DNA of 64,000 nucleotides from Atrina japonica (Eukaryota; Mollusca; Bivalvia; Pterioida; Pinnidae), in contig BROG01000941.1 of assembly GCA_030159075.1 (NCBI GenBank), forward strand, positions 31,001 to 95,000. Direction: 5' to 3'. Every line of letters begins with the position of its first letter. Position 1 is the first letter of the stretch. Both the position numbers and the translations under genes were made by a program. The notes beneath the pieces were generated by a model. It was given only the letters and a program-made list of their open reading frames with translations. It did not search any database and was not told the origin of the DNA. This document shows, piece after piece, positions 1 through 32,064 of the stretch.

Positions 1-974
1 TATTTCAATACATTTTCAGCTGGTAACTATTAAGTCGTAAAGTACACATTCTAATAATCTTTGATCAAGTGATAAATTTCAAAAGACAACATTCTGAGGT
101 ATGAGGTCTACTATCGTGTTGTCATTGAATGCGAAGAGTAAATACTTTAAAAGGAACACAAGCTTACGAAAGATTTAAAGATAGAGTTTACAATAATACA
201 CATTGTATTTGAATAAAGTAAAATGACATTTTTTTTTTAAAGTTTTCATTTCCTCAACATAAAATTTACAGATTGGGTTTAAATTGAAGTGTATGAAAGA
301 ATTTATTTAAACTAATCGGCACTTGTGATCACATTTGAACTCAACCAAATAAATAGAAAGGTCTACTGTAATTTTTCAGGAATGAGCAAGTTCAAATAAT
401 ACATACAATTAATGCAAAATGTTTATTCCAAATCAATCACTCCTGAATTCTGACAGTGGACTTACCCATTCTTTGTAATGGTTGAGACCAAATGAGACTT
501 TGTGGGAATGATGAGTCAAGTGTATTTATTCATTGATCAAATATAAGACATAACTACGGTATGCATGTCCGCAATAAATAAGAATCACATTACACATAAG
601 AATGTAAATGGCCTATTCCATCACAAAGCCGAACACAAATAGTGGAAATGTGTTGTCCTAAAAAACAGTCGCATATTGTCTAAATACGTGAACATTGCAG
701 AGGACTTTGTTAACATGCTGCTAGAACAAAATGAATTGAATGAAACCCAACGAAGTTATGCAGTTTTAAATCATAATTTATTTATTTGATTTCCTACAAA
801 ACGATTCGTCGATACATACATATAACATAAAGGTCATGTAACTAGATTATTTATGTATGATCAAACGTTAGATACACTGATGAAAGACAAAGCTCACAAA
901 TATACAAACTCATTCCCGCAAAATACTGTCAAAAACACAAAGAAATAGCAAATGTTTGAATTGCTTGTACACCC

Positions 975-1040
<66 letters not shown>
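975..1040. repeat. TA microsatellite
   Basis: Uninterrupted apart from two ATAC variants. Confidence 0.95.
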
Positions 1041-1045
<5 letters not shown>

Positions 1046-2071
1046 CAATTATCTGTTTTTCTTCATGAACACATCATTGGAAGCAGTTAAATTAAAAGAA
1101 ATGTATTTTCAGACCGGAAGAAGAAGATCTATCTATGTTATAACATTTGTTAGTGCTTACCACGAGGATTTTGAATACATTTTTTTTTCAAATGTGAATA
1201 AATTGGACTGTTTTTTTTATATGTGGCAAGGTCAAAAGCGATGAGACAGCTCTTGAAAATTGCTGTGCGTGTACAAAAAAAGTGAAAATAATTTGCAGTG
1301 ATCAATATATACGGTGTGAAAAGTAATTTTAATATTTATTGAGGGCGTAATAAACTGTTACTAATTAAGTAAAAATGACAACATTTTAACATAATAATTA
1401 AAATGCTATATTGAATTTGAAATTTGATATCAATAAAATGTATGATATGAATTATAAAGCCTAATCCATGTATGTTTGACATATGACATTTAAAAGTAAG
1501 AGAAGTGGGAAGAGTTCCTTGAGAATTCTGATTTTTTTTTCTACTACTAAATAATCTTTTTAAATAGCAAATACTCAGAAATGAACAAAAGAGTTGGGAA
1601 AAGATTAAATATTTTGTGTGTAGAATAATAAATTCTTTTTCAGTTTTGAACAATCATAAATAAACAATCCTAAACAACCTGTAATTGTGCTGATCTAAAT
1701 ATAAATAGTCTTAACATTGTTGATAATTTCAGGATAACATCTAATTAATCTTCTTGAACACAATCATCCTGATCTTGATTGGTTTATCCTTTACATATCA
1801 ATATAATATTTTGCAGTTGTTCACTGTAAGACAAGACACAAATGGATGCCCAACATATATGTTGAATAACTCGAAATTAGTCGAAACTGTTACTCGTTTT
1901 ACTATATTTCAGGCATACACATACAAGTAGATATGAAACGTTAATCTAAAACATTTTCTTGTCTACTGGAATACTGGAGTGATCATTTTGTTCAAACAGT
2001 CCATGATTTATCATAGATTTCTAATTATATATTAATTTATTCTCGAATTTTAAATCACTCTCATGAGAGCA

Positions 2072-2142
2072 TGAGAGAGAGAGAGAGAGAGAAAGAAAGA
2101 GAGACAGAGAGAAAGAGAGACAGAAAGAGACAGAGAGAGAGA
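2072..2142. repeat. GA-rich microsatellite
   Basis: GA dinucleotides with GAAA and GACA interruptions. Confidence 0.9.
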
Positions 2143-2689
2143 ACAGTCCATTCATTCAATATTTTATAAAGTTCAAAATGATCTTAAAGAAATAGAATAA
2201 TACAATTAATTTATAATGATCATTTAGAACCACTGAAACCCTGTCGTTCACATATCCCTACACTACAATAAACGGGTGAAAATTGCATTGATGCGTGAAG
2301 AAATCAGGTCGCAATCATATTCTCATAATCTTATCATTTTAGTTTTAACTTATATACATGATTCTTACTGAAGATTATCTGTAACATACAAAAAATATGT
2401 TTCTGAACAGAGTTTATAACATGCATAAGAAAATTACATATCAGTTGATATCACAGGAGCTTCAACATCTAAATCTGAACAGCACAATTTTATCTTGACC
2501 ATCAAATCTGTATCCTTGCACTTGTGACCTACTTTGTGACTGAACTGTAATAACCCTAATGCTATCAAATTACTTTAATACTTGCCTTGCAATACATCAT
2601 TATATAGATATCACAATGCAATAAAGAACTTAAAGATGTGAATGGCGAAGACAAAACTGTGGTTATTAACAATAATAATGTTACAAATA

Positions 2690-2890
2690 TTATAACATAA
2701 TAAGTTCTGATGCTCAAGGCGATTGTTTCTGTCAATAAGACTTCATCATTTGAGCTTTAATTCCAAAAAGGTTTTCTAAATTCCCGTATGGTATTATACA
2801 GGGCCAAAAATTAAATCTACATGTAGAGCAAAATCCGTGTAGGAGTAACCACTGTAAAAAGTTGACCATTTTAGATTTTAAAGTGATATA
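2690..2890 (-). repeat. Decayed retrozyme-like unit with degenerate hammerhead (2712-2755)
   Basis: The sequence follows the 34794-35200 repeat (GGTATTATACAGGGCC, AAAATCCGTGTAGGAGTAAC and CCACTGTAAAAAGTTGACC are shared with small changes). The hammerhead reads ATGATGA for CTGATGA and GCC for the GTC triplet, so it is inactive by inspection. Confidence 0.6.
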
Positions 2891-3829
2891 AGCGGTCACA
2901 ATAATTATTTTTGTCTCGTGATATAAAGTCAAGAATATGATAAAATGTGTGTTTAAATATATTATCAAACCATAAAACGTAAAAGAATTTCTTTTAGAAG
3001 TTATGTTTTATAGTTTTATAAGTTTTCCCGTACCTTAAAAAATCCAACTGTATTTCCGTATGCAATGACCTTTCAGATATACTCTTTAACCATATCAAAT
3101 GTACTTCGTAATTCGGTATGGGGATCTTGGTCCTTTACGTGCTCGGAATATGTTAAAGTCGACCGATTTTTATGTGTTTTATATTTATTTTTAAAATACA
3201 GGACGTGATTTTCATTGGAAAGTGCATGTATTTTGTAAAATATATTGAATATATGAATAAATATATCAGGTCACTAAAAGAAAATTTTCCGATGTTTTTT
3301 TTTTAATGTTACCTTTAATGCTGATGTTGACAAAATAAAAACAATATAACTGTGAAAAGTATGCGGAACTCATGTTTACAATTGTGCCGCCATGTCCGGT
3401 GGAGTTGGTCAGTTCATGATCATATGTCTCAAGAATGCGATGGGACAAGTTAAAAATGGGTCGAGATCGCTTGATATACCTGGCACGTGGACAATTTCAG
3501 AAACGAATATTTTGAAACAACGAAAAAGACAAACTTTGCCTAATTTAGGTATGAAATGATGATTTACGAAAATAAACGCAGAGTAATAAGAATAGAATGT
3601 ATATTAACTGCAAATAGCACAAAAAGCTCAAAGTATGGCCGACAAAATATAACTGATATTACGGGTTACGTCTGGCAAGACTGTTGCAATTCTACACATG
3701 CATTTGTTATTCTAACCACCAGATTGTCTCTTTAGAATATATATGAGATAGAATATCACATAAATGGGCATGTAAAATTTTTCACCCATGATAGCTCATA
3801 TTGCTTTAAAGAATTTAAATTTAAATCGT

Positions 3830-3893
3830 GTTCACAGTGCGAAATATTACTGTAGTCTAAGATTATTAGCTGGTACTGAAATACAAATGTCAG
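3830..3893 (-). repeat. Fragment of the same retrozyme-like repeat
   Basis: Matches the internal GTGTTATCAGTGCAAAAT ... AGCTGGTACCGAAATACC part of the 34794-35200 unit. It continues, after about 940 bp of other sequence, where the copy at 2690-2890 stops, so the two may be halves of one split copy. Confidence 0.5.
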
Positions 3894-6889
3894 TTAAAAA
3901 AAAAAAAGGAGGAGGGGAAAAAAATTCATTGGATTTAGTCTGACATTGGTTATTGTTGAACTCGTGTTATTTGTATCCAGATTAAACAAACTTCATTGAA
4001 ATTGGTTAATGAATTAAAACATTAGAGCGATGACAATGATAGCAAATCGGCACATGACCAACTGAACAGACAGACAACTGGACAAAATGACAAGAAGACA
4101 GATTGAAAGTATACTATCATTTCACTAAATCTATATGAATTTCTGCTATCAACAATTTTCATGAATACCTATAATCGAGATACCTTGATTTTAAGCGATT
4201 GGAAATCTGAAAAACATTAAAATCCAGTCAACATCTGCTGCCCATCACTGGTTTACATTACTATGGAACTCTGAAAAATTTCACACACAAAACTATAAAA
4301 TACTTTTCCAAATCTATAAAATATATACTCTAGAAATCTTTTAAACATCTCATAAATCTCATTAGCAAACGAAGATGTTGGAGTGACTAGAAAAGTTGAA
4401 GTGGTGTGTTTTTCTAACATAAGCAAAAAAAACGCATTTCTGTTCTTTAATGTTGTAGAATGATTTCTGGAAAAGGTTCCTTTGGTTCTTGGCTGCGTGT
4501 TATGTACTGTATATATCATTACCAAGCACTTGGATTCAACTTTTCAATTATAATATACAAGAACATATAAAGACTTAATGAACAAAATGTTACATAGATA
4601 TGATCAATATCTCTAAATGGCATTTTCAGAGTTACTTAGGTTTCATTAGATAATAATAATAATGAATTTGCCCAATTAACACAGTGCTTGTTTACAGTCA
4701 CATTCATGTACTATTTGTTAAAAATTCAAAATAGTTCACGAAAAAATGAAAGCCATAACTAATAAACATATGTAAATATAATTTACATACTCACACAAAA
4801 GACCTGTCTTGAATCAGGAAACAATGATACTTTTTCATATTTTCTTAAATAACATGCACATTTATCAAAATTTCCTTCTTGAATTTCGTTAAAAGGTAAA
4901 ACCACACTGTTAATATACACCAGTCGAACATCATATCATGGTGTAAATCAATACTTTTTAAATAAACTTATTGATGAATAAGATTTGCATTGTAATTTAT
5001 ATTTTTGGATAACTTCTTAACACAAATACTTTTTTAAAGTCAGCTATGTTTTACTTTTTAATTATGAAAGTTCGTCTGTACCCGCATATTTTTTTTACCT
5101 CCAAAAGGACGTCACCTAAGTTTGATATCTCATTTCACCGATTGTTTCCATTATGTCAGGTGGCCTGGACTGATCAAACAAAATATATTTGGCAAAAAAG
5201 GTAAAAGAGTTTAAGTAATAAAAAATCATGACTATCTACAAATTCATTTCAAAATATAAAAAATAAAATAAAATGAAATTATCAATAATTACGTAGAACT
5301 AGTAAAGATTTGACATTGCAATCCTGAGTGGAATTTGTGGAAAATGGGTTTTGAGATGTTTAAATGGCATTTACAAAAAAGGGCATTTTTAACAAAATGT
5401 TCATAAAAATAAACGACTTTCACACCGGAAATATATTTTTGAAATTTTTCTTTTATGATCGTTTTCTGACTTCCAAAATGCCGATTCCAACGTCCGTGGC
5501 ACGATGACACCATACATATACGAAAATACCAAACTATATACAGAGCTGTCAAACTTAGGTGACTGTCTTAGTTAGGTAATAGTACGATATATAAAAAATT
5601 ACAACATCCAGAAAAAATTAATACAGATTGCAAATTTTACCTGTCAATATCCACCAGTCGAACACCATATATCAAAATTAACAACATCCAGAAACTGTTA
5701 ATACAGACTGCAATTTGGACTCATCCATTTCCAGGAATGGTAAAGTCCACTAAAATAATTTTTAAGTGTATGATCTAAAATTCAAATTCTGAAATACTTT
5801 TACAGGCATTTTCAACTTATTCACCCCTGAACTATAAAGGTAGACCATTCTTTTAATTGGGGGGGGGGAGTCTAAATATGACTACAGGGGTTGTTGACTT
5901 TAATTAATAATCAGGGACACTTGGGCCAAATATGTTCTAAATACATGATAAAACCTCTGTAAAATTCAAATACTAATCAAAATACCGAGATATAAATATT
6001 CGATATACCTTAATTTTATAGGCTTCTTGGTTACAATTAGTATTTTTTAATATCAAGCCCAGATTTGTGTTAAATCTTTAATGAGCCATTGGATAGAATT
6101 AATTTACTTTTGAATGAATATTCAAGAATTTTGTGAATCAAAATATACCGGTACAGAACACAGATAAATAAACTGTATCTGTAAATGGGTTAAATTACTC
6201 TTTTTTGTAAATTTAATGTATCATTATTTTGATTCATCAAAACGGTCAAGAAGTAACCATTTTAACCTTTATTCCTTGGTTGTCAAACCTTCTCATATTT
6301 CATCAAGTGTTTTGATGATGTAGAAACATAAGAGTAAGACCAACAATAATTTACAAATATCTGTCAGAGATTTCAACTCGTTTATGAATACCATGGTTTT
6401 GAAAGGAACACAATGTCACTTACTTGGAATAAGCCAAGTACAACTTTGTCCTTGCCATCTTGATTACATTAAATTGTTGGTGTTATAATCACATTTAGTA
6501 ATGGTACCTGAATCTGAAACAAAATGCTTAATATAACAACATCTATTCATTTTCTAATAACAGATTAAGGATAATTCATTTACCTAAAAACATGAGATTT
6601 TGTTGAGGATTTCAACGTGTATGAATAAATGAAACTCCGACATTAATAAAACTTGTTCCTTAATTGTTGTCAAATGAATAAAGTTTATATTATATATCAA
6701 AATAACTACTGACAAAATAAAGAGAGCCAACAAATAGAAGAAAAACCAAACACCCTTTATGACCAAATAACACCATTACACAGGTGAGCTGATATATTAA
6801 AGCCAAGTAATTCAAGATTACAAAGCTCACAGAAACATTATACATTACCCTAATTAACCTAATCTCAACCAAACGTCACAATATTGAAA
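3894..6889. other. Intergenic sequence, no gene seen
   Basis: Only short open frames. A direct repeat with ACAACATCCAGAAA and TTAATACAGA occurs at about 5595 and 5680; the phrase CCAGTCGAACA recurs at about 4921 and 5655. Nothing else stands out. Confidence 0.55.
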
Positions 6890-7510
6890 ACAGACAAAGT
6901 CCAAAAAGGGTAATTTTTGTATAATAAACTGGACTTATCCAGCAATGTCCAGAACCTGTGGCAAAACCGGCGCTAAGACTTGGCAATACAAGTTATGGGA
7001 GCAGCAGAAGCATAAAAACCTTCAACCTATTGTAGCCATAGCAATGAAAATAGAAAACAGGATCTTTTTGCAGAAATACTAGAATTCAGAACCTAAAGCA
7101 TATGATTGGCTAAAAATCTTAAGACATATATACCATGCAGAATTTGTTGATTTTTGTGCAGTATACTAAAGTTATCTGTCCCGACTTGATCAATCTTTTA
7201 AACTACCGCACAGAAAACAGTTTAAAAAAGGGTAATATATGCAAAAATACTATAATGATTAAGCGTCTGAAGCATGTGATGTGCTTAGAACCATGAGACT
7301 TACATGTCTTGCATGTTTACTATGAGCAGAACCATATAAACTTGACCTTAAACACAGAAAAGTCCAAAACAGGATAATTCTTGTAAAAAATACAATGATA
7401 ATCCAGCATTTAAAGTATGTAATGTGCTCAGAATTATGACAATATACATGCTATTGCAAGTTTATTATGAGCAAAACCATTTAACCTGATCTCAAACAAT
7501 CTCAACTTAA
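6890..7510. repeat. Degenerate tandem array, roughly 150-bp units
   Basis: About four diverged copies share AGAAAACAG...GGTAAT, GCAAAAATAC, AAGCATGTGATGTGCT and TTTACTATGAGCAGAACCAT. Not coding. Confidence 0.6.
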
Positions 7511-8333
7511 CTGGCTACTAACACCGATCCTGGCATGATAGCCTTTGTTCACCTAAATGTCATGAGTTGAGCTAAAAATAAACATGTTTAGTAATCAAAA
7601 GAACAAAAGAAAGACTTGATTGATATTTTATGAAATGTTACAACACAAGAAGAAATAAGAAAAGAATGAACAAACATGCTGACATGGCAATATTCTTGTG
7701 CTCATGAATATTTGTTTATGAAAAAGAAGAAAAATAAACAAAATAAATTAAACAAAGTGATAGGGTAGACAAGAATGTGTAGTGAAAAACATGTAGACCA
7801 TCACTGTAATTAAATCAATAAACAAAGTAACAATAAAACAAGGAAAAGACAATTGCAAAAACTACAGATTTATACTAATTTGTCCATGGAAACACATGCT
7901 TCATAGTTTGTAGCAATCCAGCCATTTTGTCTGTAATATGTATACACTTCTGGTGCTATAATAACACCTCTGTATATACAGATTGGCAATAATTTATCAG
8001 CCAATATAAATATCTCAATATTTTGATACCGGTACATGTACTTAAGTTATGATTAATGTAATGCTCCAATATTGATTTCATTCACTTTTTTCGTCTGAAA
8101 AATCACAGACAAACAGTCAAATTACTAGTATGTTATAAAGTTCAATATCTTGTCCTCTGGTAGTCTAACAAACAACAAAACACAAATATATGCTGTCCCC
8201 TATTCCCCGGCCAAAAACAATATAAATTTGATGTAGATATCTATCTTATATCTGACAATAAATATTGTTTAACCATAACATATATACACAGATTATCATG
8301 TCATCAATAAGTCTGATCAAAAAGATTAAATTT

Positions 8334-8540
8334 TGCTGTTCCATCAGTCAAACAGACAGTTTTGCAACCAATGTTCTGTCAGTCGAACTGACCAAAATCA
8401 TAAACTATTGCTGCATTTCATCAACATTGTCAATAAGCTGATTGCAAACAGTTGCTGTTCCATCAGTCATACTCTGAACAAACACTTCATGAATTGCTGT
8501 TCCATCAATTTGACTGACCAAAAACATCAACAATTGCTTC
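8334..8540. repeat. Degenerate short tandem repeat (TTGCTGTTCCATCAGTC)
   Basis: The phrase TTGCTGTTCCATCA recurs at about 8334, 8451 and 8494, with related TGACCAAAA...CATCAACA segments between. The long open frame across it is repeat-driven. Confidence 0.55.
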
Positions 8541-9799
8541 AGTATGATACAAAACAAAGTTGTACTTTTTTTTCATTTGATATGAAATGCACTCTATACA
8601 TTTTTCCCCAGGTACTGAAGAAAAAAAAAGAAAAGATTTTCTATTTTCAATTTCCAATAAGTATTTATACATTTTGCATATATCAGCTATGAGCACCTCT
8701 ATTGATAATTACATCGCCAGCAAATACAGTATTTATCAAGATGAAATGGATGTAGAATACGGATTTCCTAGAAATTTTACTTGGACAACAAGTCATGCTC
8801 TACAACCTTTAAACCTGGTCAGTATTACTATTTTATAGAGTTTTAATGGAAACCTAATATTGTCCTTCCAAAATGGTCAACAAATTTTCCAAGATATTTT
8901 TACCATGTTACAAATAAATGCCATTCTTTGGGAGATACAGAACACCGTAAATCTACTTCACTGACCGCTATCATAGATTCATTCTATGGAAGACAGAGAA
9001 GAAATTAAGAAGAATTAAAAAGGTGAAAATATTTGAATTAAATTTAAATTAAATTTTCTTTACTACTACAACTGATTAATTAGAAGCAAGTTTTTTCATA
9101 TAAGGAAATTAAAATTCCAATGTATAATGTCACTTTTGGCAATTTGAATTCTTGTGACAAATTTTATAAATATGATATTTTCACAATCAATAATTCACTT
9201 ATATAGATTAATAACTATATAAAATGAACTCTGCAATACACCACAATAAATCACAAAAGGATGTTATCAGAATGATGAATATATTTTTTTTCGAAAGATC
9301 TACTTACCATTATATATTTCAGTAAAGGTTTCTTACTTACCACAAGTATAAAGACAGTAGCATTCAACATTTACAAAATAACATGTACAAGTTCTATACT
9401 TCATACATTGCTAATTTAGTTTCTGTAACTTATCAGTTAGTTCTTGGAACCAATATATAACATTTGACAAATAAATGATTAACAAAACAAACAGAATGCC
9501 ATCATTGTAGTTTAGTTAGCAATTAACTGTCTGTTTTGAACTTAAACAAGTGTCAAAACCAAATAATCCTCTATGTTTGATATTTGCAACATACAAAATA
9601 CACAGCACAAATACATAAGATAATCAAATTTTACATACATACATACACACACACACATACATATATGTGTGTGTAGGTGTATAGGATTTGTACACTGATT
9701 ACAAAACCATATACTGATGTAAAAGTGTGTAGATAAATGTGGTCTTCCGATTGCTTCCATGTTTCGGTATCTGATGATGCTATAACAGTATTGAGATGT

Positions 9800-9814
9800 T
9801 CTCTCTCTCTCTCT

Positions 9815-9886
<72 letters not shown>
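9800..9886. repeat. Compound CT/TA microsatellite
   Basis: Eight CT units followed by about 34 TA units, about 120 bp downstream of the candidate APPBP2 polyadenylation signal. Confidence 0.95.
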
Positions 9887-9888
<2 letters not shown>

Positions 9889-10007
9889 ACACTCTTTGAA
9901 GCAGTATGTCACCATTAACCAGAAGACAGTTAATCTCAAGATCTATCTGTACTTTTGGGATAAACCATTCCTTTAGTACACATACATTTCATAGACCTTG
10001 TCACTGA

Positions 10008-10013
10008 TTTATT
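10008..10013 (-). terminator. Candidate polyadenylation signal of APPBP2
   Basis: An AATAAA hexamer on the minus strand, 88 nt after the stop codon, giving a short 3' UTR if used. Cleavage-site evidence is not available from sequence. Confidence 0.5.
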
Positions 10014-10101
10014 TTTTTTTTTTCGACCAATGAACAAGACACCTGTATCTTGATTGGGTACCTGAACACAATACATATCAATCTTGTACATGTTTTGATC
10101 C

Positions 10102-28516
<18,415 letters not shown>

Positions 28517-28599
28517 ATTGAATGTGATTTGTACGAAGCGACATCTGTTACAAATAGAGTTATCTTTCCTTACTTACCGAGATATCTTTAACTAAGCTG

Positions 28600-28603
28600 A
28601 AAA

Positions 28604-28658
<55 letters not shown>

Positions 28659-28660
28659 AA
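28600..28660. repeat. (AAAT)n microsatellite just upstream of APPBP2
   Basis: About 15 AAAT units, 84 bp upstream of the start codon, within the probable promoter or 5' UTR. Confidence 0.92.
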
Positions 28661-28945
28661 ACTAATGGTTATAACAGCGATAAATATTTTTTTATATCGC
28701 TGGTTATAATAATGATATTGATAAATAAATAAATTAAACTAGAAAAAATGAAATAAATAAATATGGAGACGTGCACCACACAAAGCAAGTCAACATTTTG
28801 ATCGCCTGAAAACATCTGGAGAACAAAAAAGTGACTCGAAAAATACCTCTCTTTTTAACCAAAATTATTTCTCCATGATACTAATAAGCATGATTAAAAT
28901 TTACATTTTGGGGTTTTATTTGTTTGTTTCTTTGTCTGAACATAG

Positions 28946-28946
28946 G

Positions 28947-28979
<33 letters not shown>

Positions 28980-29048
28980 ATGACGATGTTACTGACGACG
29001 ACGACGACGACGGCTTGAACGACAACGACGATGATGAAGATGAAGACA
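28946..29048. repeat. GAT/GAC trinucleotide repeats
   Basis: GAT units followed by GAC units. On the plus strand they would encode poly-Asp for about 35 codons; a coding role is not supported (see rejected items). Confidence 0.85.
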
Positions 29049-29500
29049 GTGGCGTAGGAAGGAATTCAAAAGGGATTTTTAAAATATGATTAATGATTCC
29101 ATATGCCTTTTGTTTAATTTGCAATTTATAAATACAAAAGTGGTGGATCTATAAGAAATTTTAAAGGTTGGTGTTTTTAGGCTGGCGGCATAAAGTTATA
29201 CCAATTTGCGATGCAATGCATGCATCATCGAACTTAAAGCAGAGTGAGGATTCAAATTTTGAATAGGCGTGAATTTAAAATCTATTCGGCTAGCGGATCG
29301 AGATACGAGAAATTTTGAGAAAGGTTTCACAACTATTTTATCAAATTAGGGTCACGCACTCACTGGTTTCTTCACATAATTTTAAGTGTTGGATTAATTG
29401 CGAAGTAATTATTCATTAGAGGGTCGTGTTTTACGCATCTAATCAAAATATTTTTTTAAAAGAAAAAGTTACTTAAAATCAGCTTCCTCCAGACATTGAA

Positions 29501-29757
29501 TTATGACCTCTGTTTCGCTGATAGATTAATTCGGAAGCCCGATAAGGTATTCTCTAGCTTCCAGAGACCAAATGATACAGCTGGGTATGCTTTCCAGAAA
29601 AGTCCACATTGCAACTCGTTTTTATCGCGGTCAAATAGTTCATTAAACTGACAGACATGTAAGGGGTAGATTGAGGAATTTTCAAAAGAGGGTGTAAAGT
29701 TTGTTTTGGGGATGTTTACGGCAAGATGCGGTACACGTGGAAATGGCGCGTTCATTC
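29501..29757 (-). other. Unrecognised ORF with coding-like composition
   Basis: An open stretch of about 85 codons (MNAPFPRVPHLAVNIPKTNF onward) preceded by an acceptor-like TTCTTTACACAG at about 29758. The product is not recognised. Base composition is less AT-biased than the surroundings. It could be an exon of an unknown gene, an old element fragment, or chance. Confidence 0.25.
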
Positions 29758-30019
29758 TGTGTAAAGAATTGAATATCATTAATGATTAAATTTTCAGATC
29801 TTTAACTGATAATAACACAAGGGAAAATAATGTGCATTTTGATCCAATGCAAATTTGGATTACAATGGTTTTGAATGGTGTTTTACGCCAATTTTTCAGT
29901 AATGGTAGCGGACTGTTTTTAATGGTGAAGGAAAGAACCCGGTTACAATGTACCCAGGAAGTGACCACCGGTCTGACGCAAGGAAACTGGCATTTTTTTT
30001 CACCAAAATTAACTTAGTT

Positions 30020-30365
30020 CAGATTTTTTGCTTGGGTTTTCGCAGAGCGCAGCGAAAGTTTTGGTAGACCTAATATAAAAGCTGTGGGAAGACTTTTTCT
30101 GGATTCCAGACGTGAAAATGTTGGTGGTCGCCCCACTTGCCACTGGTTTTACGCCTATGCAGACGAAAATATCTTTACAGATATGTATGGTAAACACAAC
30201 GCAATACAAATCTTGTAGTCCCAATCCATAAAATACAAGATATACAGACAAAGGAAAACCTAGTTGGATCCAGGATTTCGAGTCAGAGGGAAGGAAGAAT
30301 ATTATTATAATTTTTTTTCGCCGAGCGTAGCGAAAATTTTAGTAGACCTAATTTAAAAGCTCTAG
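30020..30365. repeat. Two copies of a GAGCG(C/T)AGCGAAA repeat end
   Basis: TTTTCGCAGAGCGCAGCGAA at about 30040 and TTTTTCGCCGAGCGTAGCGA at about 30313, each followed by TTTT(A/G)GTAGACCTAAT and AAAAGCT. Probably ends of a dispersed repeat. Confidence 0.55.
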
Positions 30366-30487
30366 GAAATATAATAATAATATAAAAAGAAAAAAATGGA
30401 TGAGTCTATACTTTAACATCAATGCTCCAGTAATGTCTTGCATGCGATCATATCATATTACTATTTGGACATTTTACTTATTATAGA

Positions 30488-31020
30488 CACTGACAGGAAA
30501 TTAACGACCAGGCTATATGACAAACGCGACGATTTCGGTTTTCCAATTTAAATGTTCCACAAATAAGTAGTAATATCCCTCAATAATCTAAATATGGTAT
30601 TTATAACTCACATGTTCAACATATAAACATTGCATATAAAGAGGTAAACTACTTACCGACAAATTATTGACACAGGGATATAAAAAATAGCGTTTGATGT
30701 CAACGTTTCGCACATTTTACGGTCGGTAGAATAGTCTTGTTTGCCATTACCTATTCACTAAATGAAATGTTGAGTTACATGTTTCGATTGTTGAGTTGCC
30801 AGTTGTGATTAGGATTTTTTCCTCACTTATTACATATTTCATTTGAAATTAACTGGACTCATGGCGGGTGTGATAGGTCAACAGGGGATGCTTACTCCTC
30901 CATGGCACCTGGTCTCACCTATTGATTTTCAGAGGCCCAATATTACCAGATTTGTACATGTTGTAAAAGTATTCTGGTCATTATGTAGATTTATACTTTG
31001 ACATCTGAGATTTTATATTT
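30488..31020 (+). mobile_element. Decayed Naiad 3' fragment
   Basis: Aligns with the C-terminal RT and 3' UTR of the full element (from ATATGACAAACGCGACGATT to CATCTGAGATTTTATATT) with many substitutions and small indels that break the frame. It lies immediately downstream of the kinase fragment. Confidence 0.8.
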
Positions 31021-31075
31021 CCCAACATAGTACCGTTCTTTGCCATACAATGATTTGGATGAACAAAATAATATC

Positions 31076-31402
31076 CTATAGCACATTGGAAACATCAGCT
31101 TTTATGGAATCATAGGCACATCCTTGCAATACCTCTGGTAAACTGTAAAGAGGAATTCTATAGAATGTCTCTGACATTTTGTTTTCAACATTTTGAGAAA
31201 ATCCAAAATCGGAAAGTTTGACATGTCCGTCTTTGTCCAAGAGAATGTTTTCCAGTTTCAAGTCACGATGGGCTATGTTGGCATTATGGCAACAAGCCAC
31301 AGCACTGACTTTTTCTTGGAAAAAACTTTTAACCATAGCAATGTCTAAAGGTCCATTGTCCATAACTTTCTGAAGAAGATCACCACCTTGAGCTAGTTCC
31401 AC
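31076..31402 (-). pseudogene. Protein kinase catalytic-domain fragment, TSSK/CAMK-like
   Basis: A 108-codon open stretch holds the hinge to activation-loop part of a Ser/Thr kinase: VELAQGGDLL, catalytic loop HRDLKLENILL (Asp about residue 47, Lys 49, Asn 52), DFG at about 65-67 and a PEVLQG block at about 89-94. The pattern fits testis-specific serine kinases and related CAMK-group kinases. The N-lobe (glycine loop, VAIK lysine) and C-lobe are missing. The activation segment is degraded: ETFYRIPLYSLPE stands where ETFCGSPLYSAPE is usual. A TAG stop follows just where DVWSLG should be. A frame stop also lies just upstream, and there is no clear splice site. It is wedged between two retroelement fragments, so a transported or decayed piece is more likely than a live exon. 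Confidence 0.65.
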
Positions 31403-31994
31403 GACAATGTGGCCTATTTTAACTAATTAAATGTAAAAAAATTGTATAGATGGAGTCTTATGGACTTATGGTAGTAAAGAAGATCAACATTTGACACACA
31501 CACACATACGATATCATATTGTTTATCTTTTTTATTTTCACCAAACAGATTTTCTCCCCAAATAATTGTAACATAAAAGATCCTCTGAAATCCTTAAAAG
31601 TCCCAAACACAAAACGTACAGTTAAATGATAAATCACCATTAATGGTAAGGAAGTTAGTCTTGAAACTTCTACTACAGAGTGCCGAATATGTCAAAACAC
31701 ACATTATCATAATATTTTTCAATGTTAAAATCATGCGTAATGGAATATTGACTGATGACAATTTTTTTCTTATTCATAACATTCTGAATCAGAAACCGAA
31801 ACCACTTTTAAAGTTAGAAAAAACTAGCCACATCACACATGCCGCAGTTGAAGAAATATACATTTGTACGAATATGGTATTAGAGATCACATATTAATAG
31901 CAAATGTACCGTTTCTACCAAATCGTTGTAGAATACCTGAACATGACAAATACACGACTGTCTATTGCCACAACTCTGATATTCATTTATCATG

Positions 31995-32064
31995 GTTTAA
32001 AATGATGTCAATTTACTATTGTTTAAAATGATGTCAATTTGTCATCGTTTAAAATGATATCAAT
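31995..32064. repeat. Three tandem 26-bp units
   Basis: GTTTAAAATGATGTCAATTT starts at 31995, 32021 and 32047 (last one with one change). Confidence 0.8.

Larger units (their letters stand above)
1..2689. other. Intergenic AT-rich sequence, no gene seen
   Basis: No recognisable coding or RNA gene on either strand; it holds only the TA and GA microsatellites listed. Confidence 0.6.

Noticed and set aside
8333..8838. Two overlapping ORFs of 119 and 83 codons
   Set aside because: The first is driven by a short tandem repeat; neither has a recognisable domain or splice context.
28947..29088. Asp-rich open frame preceded by an acceptor-like TAG
   Set aside because: The acidic run is the GAT/GAC repeat itself; the flanking codons match nothing known and no partner exons were found.
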